From a virus: a stretch of DNA of 34,049 bases. The notes under the pieces were generated by a model. It saw only the letters and a program-made list of their open reading frames with translations. It ran no database searches and was not told the DNA's origin. The first letter of the stretch is position 1, and each line of letters opens with the position of its first letter. This document shows, one piece after another, positions 12,728 through 21,070 of this stretch. The stretch spans positions 1-34,049 of the IMG/VR virus record IMGVR_UViG_3300035458_000073. The stretch is one strand, 5' to 3'. Made by a program: the position numbers and the translations under genes.

Positions 12728-13614
12728 GTAAATTTGTTTTATGTGCCGACTTGCATATCCGCAATGACCGTCCTCGTTGCCGTATAGATGAAAATTGGGA
12801 AGAAACTCAACGATTAATGATTCAAGAAATAGTATCTATCGCAAATAATAAAAAATGTCCTTTAGTCATTACCGGTGATTTGTTTGATTCTCCAAATATC
12901 CCGGCTCGATTCATCGTCATGCTTATTGAGGAGTTTTCTAAGATAAATACTAAGGTTTATTTTTTGGCTGGCAATCATGAACTTCCTTATCATTCCATAG
13001 ATAATGTAGAAAATAGTTCAATAGGTATTCTAAGCGAATTATCGAAAGAGCATATGAAAATATATGAAGGAATGTCCGATTTCGGAGAATGGCAACATTT
13101 CAATTCTAAAATAATGGGAAAGAAAACTGGGTTATTGTTCATTCATAGATTAGTATTTGAAAGCATTAAGACAATTCCTCCTAGCGTTTCCGCTATTACT
13201 GCGAGCGATTTACTGAAAGAATATCCTGATAGCAATTGGATCTTTTTAGGTGATAATCACCAATTTTTTCATTATAATAAAAATGGCAAGCATGTTCTAA
13301 ATCCAGGATGTACTATCAGGCAAAAAAGCGATGAGCAAGAATACCAGCCAAGCGTTTGTTATGTGGATATTGAAAAGGAAACAGTTGAAAGAATATTACT
13401 AAATGATAATATCACAATGGTGAACGATAGCTACTTGGTAGAAGAAAATGAGCGAGAAAATAGGATTGAAGCATTTGTCGAAGGTATAAAAAAGAATGGT
13501 CGAATAAGTTTGGATTTCATGGAGAATCTGAATACTGCAATTACTAAAAATAAAAAGACAATGGATCAATATACAATAGATATGATATACGAGCTTTGCG
13601 AGGAGGAAAAATAA
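12724..13614 (+). CDS. sbcD: SbcD/Mre11-like nuclease (metallophosphoesterase)
   Basis: The 296-residue protein carries the calcineurin-like phosphoesterase motifs in order: ADLH (Asp9, His11), GDLFD (51-55), GNHE (83-86), the His of LFIHR (141) and GDNH (176-179). These residues bind the two metals that cut DNA. The C-terminal 80 residues would form the capping and ATPase-binding part and are shorter than in cellular SbcD. It overlaps the ATPase N-half as ATGA, so the two are made together. It probably acts in replication- or recombination-linked DNA end processing, like T4 gp47. Confidence 0.9.
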   Translation: MSKFVLCADLHIRNDRPRCRIDENWEETQRLMIQEIVSIANNKKCPLVITGDLFDSPNIPARFIVMLIEEFSKINTKVYFLAGNHELPYHSIDNVENSSIGILSELSKEHMKIYEGMSDFGEWQHFNSKIMGKKTGLLFIHRLVFESIKTIPPSVSAITASDLLKEYPDSNWIFLGDNHQFFHYNKNGKHVLNPGCTIRQKSDEQEYQPSVCYVDIEKETVERILLNDNITMVNDSYLVEENERENRIEAFVEGIKKNGRISLDFMENLNTAITKNKKTMDQYTIDMIYELCEEEK

Positions 13615-13857
13615 ATTACCCCAAAAGAGTTTTCTGATATTAAATCAAAGATCGAATCAGCAAAAGAGAAAAAGGCTAGGGCCGAGGGAGCTTTGGCGAA
13701 AATCGAGGAAAGCTGGTTATCAGAGTTTGAAATAAATAATATTGACGAAGCCAAGGAAAAAGTGAAGGAATTGGAAACTGAAATTGAATCAGATAAGAAG
13801 AAACTGGAAAAGCAATATTCAGCTTTAGAAAAAATCACTTCATGGGATGAGATATGA
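13615..13857 (+). CDS. Coiled-coil protein with probable ATT start (80 aa)
   Basis: The frame is open without ATG, GTG or TTG near its start. An AGGAGG site inside the end of the nuclease gene stands 8 nt before an ATT codon at 13615, directly after the TAA, so ATT is the likely start. The 80-residue product is almost entirely heptad-patterned (SKIESAKEKKARAEGALAKI, then ELETEIESDKKKLEKQ). It lies between the two halves of the ATPase, where the descending coiled coil would be expected. It may replace part of that coil or bind it. The ATT start is an inference from spacing. Confidence 0.55.
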   Translation: MTPKEFSDIKSKIESAKEKKARAEGALAKIEESWLSEFEINNIDEAKEKVKELETEIESDKKKLEKQYSALEKITSWDEI

Positions 13858-14033
13858 CGTTTAATTTATTATCGTTCGGTAAGGATAAAAAAGATTATCA
13901 TTTTTATTTTATGTGTTTTGATAATCCATTCTGGAGATGTTCGGGAATAATTTATATTAACAAAGAATATGGATTTTTAGACTGGGATTTATTTGGTATT
14001 AGATGGATAATTAGGGAATTTAGAAATAAATGA
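13854..14033 (+). CDS. Hypothetical small phage protein (59 aa)
   Basis: A 59-residue ORF is joined to the coiled-coil gene and to the ATPase C-half by ATGA overlaps on both sides. It is aromatic (YHFYFMCFDNPFWRC, then GFLDWDLFGIRWIIREF) and not recognised. Its position inside the recombination run suggests co-expression with those genes. Confidence 0.55.
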   Translation: MTFNLLSFGKDKKDYHFYFMCFDNPFWRCSGIIYINKEYGFLDWDLFGIRWIIREFRNK

Positions 14034-14641
14034 ATAATATCCAAACATATAAAACCAAAATATCAAAATGCCAAGGTAAGCTAGAATCTTTGCAGTCAAG
14101 GCAAAGCAAAATTGTAAATGATTTAGATAATTTGATTATAAGACAAAAGGCATTAGAGGAAGCACAAGTATTCATCCAAACCGTTGCCCAGGCCACGCAA
14201 GAGCAACTCAAATTTTCTATTTGTGATATAGTGAACCTTTCATTGCAAACTTGCTTCCCTGGAGAATATGTGTTTGATATTGATTTTAAGATTGAGCGGG
14301 GTAAGACATCGGCTAAATTATTATTTTTGAAAAATGGTATTGAAGTTGATCCTATCGATGCTTCGGGCGGGGGCGTAGTGGATTTGGTTTCATTCGCCCT
14401 TCGCTTATCTGCTTGGAGTTTGGGGCATACCGATAATGTGATTATATTAGATGAACCATTCAGGTTTTTATCAAAAGATTTACAACCTCGCGCTGGTGAA
14501 ATGATGAATAAACTATGTAAGTCATTAGGATTACAAATAATCTGTGTGACTCACAGCCAAGAAATCATAGAAAATAGCGATAGGATTTTTGAAGTGACTA
14601 TCAAAGATGGGATATCTAAAATAATTTCCAAGGAGGTTTGA
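14030..14641 (+). CDS. sbcC: SbcC/Rad50-like ATPase, C-terminal half
   Basis: The 203-residue protein begins with a coiled coil (about residues 1-60). It then contains the ABC signature SGGG (112-115), Walker B with VIILDEP (137-143) and the H-loop VTHSQEI (His175). These complement the Walker A and zinc hook of the product encoded from 11651. The split falls at the hook tip, with the nuclease gene and two small ORFs between. Two chains could pair through the coil and rebuild one ATPase head. The SbcC family call is strong; the working arrangement is inferred. Confidence 0.85.
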   Translation: MNNIQTYKTKISKCQGKLESLQSRQSKIVNDLDNLIIRQKALEEAQVFIQTVAQATQEQLKFSICDIVNLSLQTCFPGEYVFDIDFKIERGKTSAKLLFLKNGIEVDPIDASGGGVVDLVSFALRLSAWSLGHTDNVIILDEPFRFLSKDLQPRAGEMMNKLCKSLGLQIICVTHSQEIIENSDRIFEVTIKDGISKIISKEV

Positions 14642-14806
14642 ATGGACGTATCGGAATTGGAATTGTTGCCTTATGCCACAAAAGTGATAGACAACAGGAC
14701 GGGAGAGGAATTGACGTTCAACAGATATTTAAATCCATATGTTCAATGCACTGATGCTAGAGGGCTTACGATTTGGTTATCAACCGATAGGATAGAAAGG
14801 AAATGA
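14642..14806 (+). CDS. Hypothetical small phage protein (54 aa)
   Basis: The ATG follows the TGA of the ATPase C-half directly, with AAGGAGG just inside that gene. The 54-residue product (VIDNRTGEELTFNRYLN, then RGLTIWLSTDR) looks beta-rich and is not recognised. Confidence 0.58.
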   Translation: MDVSELELLPYATKVIDNRTGEELTFNRYLNPYVQCTDARGLTIWLSTDRIERK

Positions 14807-14958
14807 CGTTAAAAACATTCGTATTCAGAAAATATATCATAATAAAGAAATGGAAAGGAAGCATATTTGGTATTGGTAGCGTAAAGTCACGCAGGAAAGT
14901 CGGCGAGCCTTTATTAAAACATCTTTGTACGGTACGCTTTGGAGTATATAGGACATAA
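14803..14958 (+). CDS. Hypothetical basic micro-protein (51 aa)
   Basis: An ATGA overlap joins this 51-residue ORF to its upstream neighbour, with GAAAGG-type ribosome bases before it. It is strongly basic (FRKYIIIKKWKGSIFGIG, KSRRKVGEP), which suggests nucleic-acid contact. No family is recognised. Confidence 0.5.
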   Translation: MTLKTFVFRKYIIIKKWKGSIFGIGSVKSRRKVGEPLLKHLCTVRFGVYRT

Positions 14959-14974
14959 AATATAGGAGATTAAA

Positions 14975-15229
14975 ATGAGCAGAAGCTTCAAGCACAATCC
15001 TATAATCAAAGATGATACTTGTAAAAAGTTTGGTAAGAAGTCTGCAAATAAAAAAGTAAGAAAAACAGATTTAGATAGCGGTAACAACTATAAAAAAGTT
15101 TACCAGAGCTATGATATTTGCGATTATAGTTATGGTCTTTACGGCTGTAGGAAGGAGGATGGAATACCGGTTATGTATAAAGGCAGAAAAATGACTTATA
15201 ATGAGATAATGGAATATTGGAGGAAGTAG
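14975..15229 (+). CDS. Conserved small phage protein, MSRSFK type (84 aa)
   Basis: The start MSRSFKHNP and the basic segment KKSANKKVRKTDLDSGNNYKK match the outline of a small protein common in Firmicutes phages and mobile elements, whose function is unknown to me. A Tyr/Cys-rich middle (SYDICDYSYGLYGC) follows. AGGAG lies 7 nt before the ATG. Its stop overlaps the GTG start of the mutase gene. Confidence 0.72.
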   Translation: MSRSFKHNPIIKDDTCKKFGKKSANKKVRKTDLDSGNNYKKVYQSYDICDYSYGLYGCRKEDGIPVMYKGRKMTYNEIMEYWRK

Positions 15230-16314
15230 TGAAATATGATTATGTAATTATTGGTGCAGGATTAGCCGGAATAACTATTGCTAATATTTTGGCTAATAAA
15301 AATAAAAAAGTATTAGTTATAGAAAAATGCGATCATATAGGTGGGAATTGCTATGATGAATATGTGGATGGGGTTTTAGTTCATAAATATGGACCACATA
15401 TTTTTCATACCGACAGCAAGATAGTTTGGAATTACTTATCGCAATTTACAGAATGGAACGATTACAAGCACAAGGTAAAAGTATCTGTTGAAGGTAAATT
15501 AATCACTTTGCCAATCAATCTAAACAGTATAAAAGAATTGTTCCCTGATGATTATAAGATGTATTATGATGCCTTAAATGAAGTATTCAAGAAAAAAGAA
15601 ATAGTCATAGGCGATTTGCTTGATTCCTACAATACGGTCTTGGTTGTTTTGGGTTCTTATTTATATAGAAACATCTATGAAAATTATTCATTAAAGCAAT
15701 GGGGAGTTATCCCGGATAAGTCTGTATTGAATCGTATTCCGATCAGATTGAATTATAATGATGATTATTTTACGGATAGGTATCAAGGGTTACCGATTAA
15801 TGGGTATACTAAGATGTTTGAAAATATGTTATTCCATAAAAATATAGAAGTAAGATTAAATGAAACGTGGAACGTGGAATATGATGATTTTCATAAAATT
15901 ATTTATACTGGTTGCATAGATGAATTATTTGATTATCAATATGGGAAATTGTCGTATCGATCTTTAGATATTTACTTTGAAAATTATAATATACCTTTTT
16001 ATCAAAAACATCCAGTCGTAAATTATCCAGATAAAAAATCATTAACCAGAATTACCGAATATAAATATATGACTAAAAATAGTATAAATACGGTTATATC
16101 AAAAGAATATCCAAAAGCTTGTGAAGAAAATGATATTCCATATTATCCAATAAATAATGAAGAAAATGATACTTTATATAAAAAATATAAACAATTAGCG
16201 GATAAAATACCTAATTTAACTTTATTAGGAAGATTGGCGGAATATAAATATTATGATATGGACGATGTGGTGCTAAAAGCAATAAAGGAGAGCGAAAATT
16301 ATGTTAATGACTAA
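15229..16314 (+). CDS. glf: UDP-galactopyranose mutase
   Basis: This flavoenzyme ring-contracts UDP-galactopyranose to UDP-galactofuranose. The N-terminus has the FAD dinucleotide fold (YVIIGAGLAG, glycines at 9, 11 and 14), then VIEKCDHIGGNCYDEYVDG and the hallmark GPHIFHTD. Further on are YTGCIDELFDYQYGKLSYRS and the C-terminal GRLAEYKYYDMD. At 361 residues it has the usual bacterial length. I use the GTG at 15229, with GGAGG 5 nt upstream and overlapping the previous stop; the frame is open from a TTG at 15217 that includes the ribosome site. It opens the sugar cassette. Confidence 0.95.
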   Translation: MKYDYVIIGAGLAGITIANILANKNKKVLVIEKCDHIGGNCYDEYVDGVLVHKYGPHIFHTDSKIVWNYLSQFTEWNDYKHKVKVSVEGKLITLPINLNSIKELFPDDYKMYYDALNEVFKKKEIVIGDLLDSYNTVLVVLGSYLYRNIYENYSLKQWGVIPDKSVLNRIPIRLNYNDDYFTDRYQGLPINGYTKMFENMLFHKNIEVRLNETWNVEYDDFHKIIYTGCIDELFDYQYGKLSYRSLDIYFENYNIPFYQKHPVVNYPDKKSLTRITEYKYMTKNSINTVISKEYPKACEENDIPYYPINNEENDTLYKKYKQLADKIPNLTLLGRLAEYKYYDMDDVVLKAIKESENYVND

Positions 16315-17338
16315 TGTAAATTGGGATAAAGCTAGAAATTGTAACGTATGGATCAACAATAAAAAGTATATAGATTTCACCTCATCTATTTTCTGTCAAA
16401 ACTTTGGGCATAATAATCCATATGTAATTAAGGAAGTCGATAAGCAGATTGATAAATGCATGCATGCTTATGGATATACTACCGAGATACAAACCAAATA
16501 TATAGAAAAATTAAAGGAAATGTTGGGATATAAACATATTTTATTATTTTCTACAGGATCAGAAGCAACAGAAGCGGCAATAAAGATAGTTCAAAATAAT
16601 GGTTATAATTGTGTAGGAATTAAAGGTGCGATGCATGGGCGGACGCTAGGGGCTGAAGCATTAGTAGGAAAGCGAAAAGCATTAGGCATAGATTCTGTTG
16701 AATCTTTGTTTTGTGTTTCTGGATTTAACAATCCTTCTTATTTTATTGAAGGTTATCGTGGATATGATTGCAAATTATTAAATAAAGAAGAAATAGATAA
16801 TATTAATTATTTACAAAAAAACAATAGTTTAATTATTTTTGATGAAATTCAATCAGGTTTTTATCGTACTAATGAGATGTTTATTCACCAGCATTATAAA
16901 ATTAAACCAGATATTTTATTAATTGGTAAATCAATGGGCGGTGGTTTCCCATTATCGGCAGTTTGTTTTAATAGGGATTTTAATTTAGATAATATTGAAT
17001 TAACGTCTACGCATTCAGGACAACCACTACAGATGGCAGCTGGATATGGTATACTAAAATATATTGAAAATGAATTTGATAGAACTAATTATTGGGAAAA
17101 TATAAAAATAATGGATAAGTTTTTTAGCAAATTAAAAATAGAACATAATAATTTGGGAATGGTGGGTGCTGTCAAATGTGGTGAAATTGATGAGGAATTA
17201 TTTTATAAAAATTGTTTTGACCACGGATTATTAGTTACTAAAACAGGAAAGGGTTGGATTAAGATCGCTCCGCCTGTAGTTATTGGCAACAATAAATTAA
17301 ATAAGGGATTAAATATAATTAGGGATTATGTATGTTGA
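16301..17338 (+). CDS. PLP-dependent class III aminotransferase
   Basis: The 345-residue protein has the class III pattern: the PLP-phosphate segment FSTGSEATEAAIK (83-95), FDEIQSG (Asp181, Glu182, Gln184), the Schiff-base lysine in LIGKSMGGG (Lys210) and STHSGQPL. Relatives include acetylornithine, glutamate-1-semialdehyde and sugar-pathway aminotransferases. It is short for the class (usually 400 or more). Within this cassette it probably aminates a keto intermediate of the unusual sugar or its side chain. It overlaps the mutase gene by 14 nt. Confidence 0.88.
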   Translation: MLMTNVNWDKARNCNVWINNKKYIDFTSSIFCQNFGHNNPYVIKEVDKQIDKCMHAYGYTTEIQTKYIEKLKEMLGYKHILLFSTGSEATEAAIKIVQNNGYNCVGIKGAMHGRTLGAEALVGKRKALGIDSVESLFCVSGFNNPSYFIEGYRGYDCKLLNKEEIDNINYLQKNNSLIIFDEIQSGFYRTNEMFIHQHYKIKPDILLIGKSMGGGFPLSAVCFNRDFNLDNIELTSTHSGQPLQMAAGYGILKYIENEFDRTNYWENIKIMDKFFSKLKIEHNNLGMVGAVKCGEIDEELFYKNCFDHGLLVTKTGKGWIKIAPPVVIGNNKLNKGLNIIRDYVC

Positions 17339-17691
17339 TTCGGCATACTGGTATTTATGTAGATAATATTGTACAATACGATCATATATTTACTCGGTTA
17401 GGTTTTATTAAAATATATGATGAATGGGAAAAAGTAAATGGGGACGATGTTAATATAAAAAAGTATTTTGATAAAGAGAATAATTATTTATTAGAATTAT
17501 TATATGATAGAAAATTTGATATAGTAAAAAATTCCAGTCATTTATGCTTTTATGGTGAATTACCTGATTGCATGAAATGTCATTATGTAGTTGAAGGTAA
17601 GCCATTTAATAAAAAGTATAAACAATGGTTTGTATATGTAGATGACTCAATATATTTTGAATTCGTAAAGGAGAAAGATATTGAATTATAA
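17332..17691 (+). CDS. VOC-superfamily (glyoxalase-fold) protein
   Basis: The 119-residue product begins RHTGIYVDNIVQYDHIFTRLGF and has IKIYDEWE next, the first beta-alpha-beta unit of vicinal-oxygen-chelate proteins such as methylmalonyl-CoA epimerase and glyoxalase. It ends with VYVDDSIYFEFV, where a metal-ligand Glu is usual. VOC enzymes act on small vicinal oxygen substrates, so an epimerase or isomerase step in the cassette is plausible. It overlaps both neighbours by 7-11 nt. Confidence 0.7.
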   Translation: MLIRHTGIYVDNIVQYDHIFTRLGFIKIYDEWEKVNGDDVNIKKYFDKENNYLLELLYDRKFDIVKNSSHLCFYGELPDCMKCHYVVEGKPFNKKYKQWFVYVDDSIYFEFVKEKDIEL

Positions 17692-18295
17692 AGAGTATTC
17701 ATATCCTAAACGTAATTTAAATTTTGTACAAGATTTAATTAAATATATTACTACGATTTGTCAAATAGGATTTAGTGATTTAGGATTATCTATTGGTGGC
17801 GAGGATTTAGTTCATGAAAAAGTATTTTTTGATTATGGGCTGAAATTAGCTATATTAAATGATAAAGAAAAATACGATGCTGAATGGATGATGATCCCTT
17901 ATGAAGATAATACTTTTGATTATGTATTTATTAAATCTGTAATTGAGCATATTTCAAATACCGATTTATTTTTATCTGAAATATATCGAGTGTTAAAGCC
18001 AGGCGGCAAAGTAATTATTTTAACTCCTGATTATCAAAAACAGAAAGATTTCTTTTATGATGATTATACACATATCAAGCCATTTACATTAAATAGTTTG
18101 AAAATGGCAGTACAGTTAAATGGATTTAAAATAATGATAGGAAAATGGTTTTATTATTACAAAAAAATATGGGAGGGCAAAATGTTTCCTAATGGATTGA
18201 ATTGTCGATTGGGATATTGGTTGACTAAGGTTACTGGAATTAAATATTTTCGTTGGGGTTCAGATAGGCAGTTGTTTGTAGTAGGTATTAAGTGA
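17681..18295 (+). CDS. SAM-dependent methyltransferase (class I)
   Basis: The 204-residue protein has the class I methyltransferase core seen in Methyltransf_11: DNTFDYVFIKSVIEHI (about 76-91), then EIYRVLKPGGKVIILTPD. The glycine-rich SAM loop is degenerate (LGLSIGGEDL). The start is a TTG with AAGGAG 7 nt upstream, overlapping the previous stop. Here it probably methylates a sugar or its carrier. Confidence 0.85.
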   Translation: MNYKEYSYPKRNLNFVQDLIKYITTICQIGFSDLGLSIGGEDLVHEKVFFDYGLKLAILNDKEKYDAEWMMIPYEDNTFDYVFIKSVIEHISNTDLFLSEIYRVLKPGGKVIILTPDYQKQKDFFYDDYTHIKPFTLNSLKMAVQLNGFKIMIGKWFYYYKKIWEGKMFPNGLNCRLGYWLTKVTGIKYFRWGSDRQLFVVGIK

Positions 18296-19122
18296 ATAAA
18301 ATAGTTGTAATCGCCAATAGTAGATTTGAAAAAGGATTGGTAGCGTTTATCAATTCATATAGAAAAGTTAATATGCAAAGTCCATTAGTAATTATCGATA
18401 CCGGATTAGAAAATAAATACCATTATGAAACTATTAAGCGTTATAACAATTCATTTAATTTTAAGAAAGCCCCATGGATGCTTGATTGCTCGCCATATCA
18501 TCAATTACAATTAGCGGAAATTGAAGCTGACAAGATAATTTACCTGGAAGCTGATATGTTGCTGTTGAAAAATATAGATCATTTATTCGACGAGATAATA
18601 ACTGGCAACGATGACATGGCTATTTCTGTAATGGATGATGCCGCTTTCGCTACGATGCAAGGCAATAATTATATAGATAATTGTGGAAGATATTTTATAG
18701 AGGGTTCTGAATTAAGGAATAAATATGCTAGATGCAAAGGATATAACGGCGGATTAATCGGAGGAACAAAAGGTTTTTACGAATGGCTAGAAAAACATTT
18801 TAATGAATATCTATCTGAATATGAAGGACAATACAGATTATTGGCGCAGAGTTTATTGAATCAGATTTTCATTCAAGAGGATATAGCGGTTTATGACGTA
18901 GGGTTGGAATATAATTTTTCTGGTATAAATGAATATTATGATAAGCCGGAATTATATAATATTAAGGAAGGCAAAAATGGATATGATATATATTTTAATA
19001 ATTTGCCTCTTAGTGTGGTACATTTTACGGGGAAGAACAAACCATTTTTAATTGACGATAAAAACATTATGACTCCTGTATTTGATTATTACTATAATAA
19101 AGGAGAATTATTTAATGTTTAG
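18292..19122 (+). CDS. GT8-like glycosyltransferase (GT-A fold)
   Basis: The 276-residue protein has IIYLEADMLLL (84-92), which stands where GT8 enzymes have the metal-binding DxD. The C-terminal VVHFTGKNKPF matches the HxxGxxKP of the family. A GTG start overlaps the methyltransferase stop. Residues in between (YNGGLIGGTKGFYEWLEKHF) fit the acceptor/donor part of the fold. It should move a sugar from a nucleotide-sugar to an acceptor, possibly one made by this cassette. Donor and acceptor are unknown. Confidence 0.82.
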   Translation: MNKIVVIANSRFEKGLVAFINSYRKVNMQSPLVIIDTGLENKYHYETIKRYNNSFNFKKAPWMLDCSPYHQLQLAEIEADKIIYLEADMLLLKNIDHLFDEIITGNDDMAISVMDDAAFATMQGNNYIDNCGRYFIEGSELRNKYARCKGYNGGLIGGTKGFYEWLEKHFNEYLSEYEGQYRLLAQSLLNQIFIQEDIAVYDVGLEYNFSGINEYYDKPELYNIKEGKNGYDIYFNNLPLSVVHFTGKNKPFLIDDKNIMTPVFDYYYNKGELFNV

Positions 19123-19873
19123 CGAGTTAAACCTAGAATTAACTTCTCGCTGCAACAAGCACTGCCAGATTTGCCCCCGTTGGGGTAACAATATACAAAA
19201 AGGTGATATTCCTTTAGCATTATTAGAAATTATAGAAAAGCAATTGGAAGATAATATTATTATTCATTTTCATAATAATGGTGAGCCATTAGTTTATCCT
19301 TATTTGAAAGAGGCATTTGATATTTTCACTCGGCAGATAAAGCATTTTGATACTAATGGAATTTTATTATTAGAAAAGGCCGAGGAGATTCAAAAGGTAA
19401 ATATCATTTCTGTTTCTATAATTCAAGACGATCCTTTAGGCTATGAGCAAATGAACATCTTATATAGGTATTTGAAAATTAAACCTGATAATCAAAAAGT
19501 GATTGCCCGATGTGTCGGTGATATTGATGATAAACGGATGGTAATGATTAAACAAATGAATATTCCTATAGTAAAAAGGGTTATTCATAATAAGATTGGC
19601 AGGGTTAATTATACTAAGGAAACAATTAAGCCGGAAGATTTCATTTGTAGGGATTTCTTGAATCATCCTGCTATTGATTATCTAGGTAATTTTTATATGT
19701 GTGTCAAATACGATCCTAAAGGCGAAGGGATATTAGGCAATTTGTACAATATTACAATTAAGGATTTGTGGTATGGAAAGAAACGGATGGAATTTTTAGA
19801 GAAACATGTACAGGATAGAAATGATGTAGAATTTTGTAGCAATTGCGAATATTATGGATATCCAAATTATTGA
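19115..19873 (+). CDS. Radical SAM/SPASM domain protein
   Basis: From the ATG at 19115, with AAAGGAG 9 nt upstream, the protein reads ELNLELTSRCNKHCQICPR, giving the CX3CX2C cluster at Cys13, Cys17 and Cys20. The C-terminal part has ICRDFLNHPAIDYLGNFYMC, then GNLYNITIKDLWY and FCSNCEYYG, which is a SPASM domain binding extra iron-sulfur clusters. Such enzymes modify peptides or small substrates by radical chemistry. The frame is open further up to 19082, inside the previous gene. It probably makes or edits the unusual sugar or its attachment site. Confidence 0.9.
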   Translation: MFSELNLELTSRCNKHCQICPRWGNNIQKGDIPLALLEIIEKQLEDNIIIHFHNNGEPLVYPYLKEAFDIFTRQIKHFDTNGILLLEKAEEIQKVNIISVSIIQDDPLGYEQMNILYRYLKIKPDNQKVIARCVGDIDDKRMVMIKQMNIPIVKRVIHNKIGRVNYTKETIKPEDFICRDFLNHPAIDYLGNFYMCVKYDPKGEGILGNLYNITIKDLWYGKKRMEFLEKHVQDRNDVEFCSNCEYYGYPNY

Positions 19874-19885
19874 AGGAGGAATAGA

Positions 19886-20062
19886 ATGTTAGATAAAAAT
19901 ATAAGTGAATTAACAAGTGATTTATTTTCTATATTTTTACCAATGGATATAAAATATAAAGAAAGGCTAAATATGTTTTTGTTAGAATATAAAGACCTTA
20001 TTAAAAAAGAAATAGCAAATGAAATAGCTAACAATACTTTGAATTTAAGGAGAAATAAATGA
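19886..20062 (+). CDS. Hypothetical small helical protein (58 aa)
   Basis: AAGGAGG lies before this 58-residue ORF, which joins the NeuB-like gene by an ATGA overlap. It is helical and charged (YKERLNMFLLEYKDLIKKEI) and not recognised. Its place suggests co-expression with the cassette. Confidence 0.58.
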   Translation: MLDKNISELTSDLFSIFLPMDIKYKERLNMFLLEYKDLIKKEIANEIANNTLNLRRNK

Positions 20063-20889
20063 ATAATTGTATTTATGTGGCAGAATTAGGAATTAACGGG
20101 AACGGTTCATTAAACTTATATCTGCAACTAATTGATTTGGCAAAAAAGCACAATTTTGATTATGTAAAGTTTCAAAAGCGTGATATTGATTCATGCTATA
20201 CTAAAGAATATTTAGATGGTCCCCGCGAATCATCTTGGGGAAAAACACAACGTGATCAAAAACTAGGATTGGAATTATCCATCGATTCATATAAAATCAT
20301 AGATGAATATTGTAGAAAAATTGGAATAGGTTGGTATTATTCTCCTTGGGACGTAAAGAGTGCGGAATTAATGTCGCAATTCAAAACAGATTATATCAAG
20401 ATTGCTAAGGCGTGTTTAACAAATAATGAATTAGCGGAGTATTATCGTGATACAGGAAATAAATTAATTTTATCTATTAATTATGATAATAATTTTGCAA
20501 TTAATATTGGATATCTTCATAATTTTGGTAAAATTGAATACTTATTAAGCTGTATATCATTATATCCGGCTCCCAATAATTTTAATGGTCTGGAAAATAT
20601 TTCTATATTACAGGAAATTTGTATTAATACAAATTATAAAGTTGGCTATTCTAATCATTCTAGTAATTGGATTCATCCTGTAATTGCTTCATATCTAGGT
20701 GCAGAAATGATAGAATGCCATATTACTTTAGATAAAAAAATGTATGGCTCAGATCAATCAGCTTCTTTAGATGATAATGATTTAACTAATATGATGAAGT
20801 ATAGATATAATCCGCCGAGTCAAGATGAAGTGAATAAATATATATTACAAGAAGCAGAAGTATTAAAGAAACTTAGACAAACATGGTAA
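20059..20889 (+). CDS. neuB: NeuB-like N-acetylneuraminate/nonulosonate synthase
   Basis: NeuB enzymes condense a sugar with phosphoenolpyruvate to form a nine-carbon nonulosonic acid. This protein has VAELGINGNG (7-16), VKFQKRD (36-42), LGLELS (69-74), the metal-ligand region VGYSNHS with His200, and ECHITLDKKMYGSDQSAS with His221. It has 276 residues, so the TIM barrel is complete but the C-terminal antifreeze-like SAF domain of typical NeuB (about 340 residues) is missing. The SAF domain normally closes the partner subunit's active site. The exact product cannot be told from the sequence. Confidence 0.9.
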   Translation: MNNCIYVAELGINGNGSLNLYLQLIDLAKKHNFDYVKFQKRDIDSCYTKEYLDGPRESSWGKTQRDQKLGLELSIDSYKIIDEYCRKIGIGWYYSPWDVKSAELMSQFKTDYIKIAKACLTNNELAEYYRDTGNKLILSINYDNNFAINIGYLHNFGKIEYLLSCISLYPAPNNFNGLENISILQEICINTNYKVGYSNHSSNWIHPVIASYLGAEMIECHITLDKKMYGSDQSASLDDNDLTNMMKYRYNPPSQDEVNKYILQEAEVLKKLRQTW

Positions 20890-20899
20890 GGAGGATAAA

Positions 20900-21070
20900 A
20901 TGAAAGTATATGATATTGAAGATGGATATTCATATTGTCAAATTCATTCTGTAGTAGCTGAATCAATGGCAGAAGCAGAAAGGATATTTAAGAATAAATA
21001 TAAAATGGTTACTATAAAATCAATCAAGCTACATAGTGAATATGTCCAAATTCAAAAATATGATGAATAA
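20900..21070 (+). CDS. Hypothetical small phage protein (56 aa)
   Basis: AAGGAGG precedes this 56-residue ORF, which ends directly before the next ATG. The sequence (SVVAESMAEAERIFKNKY and onward) resembles small alpha/beta phage proteins of unknown role. Confidence 0.58.
   Translation: MKVYDIEDGYSYCQIHSVVAESMAEAERIFKNKYKMVTIKSIKLHSEYVQIQKYDE

Noticed and set aside
13566-13838. 90-codon minus-strand ORF opposite the coiled-coil gene
   Set aside because: It has no ribosome site, and the sense strand has the heptad pattern and coupled start.
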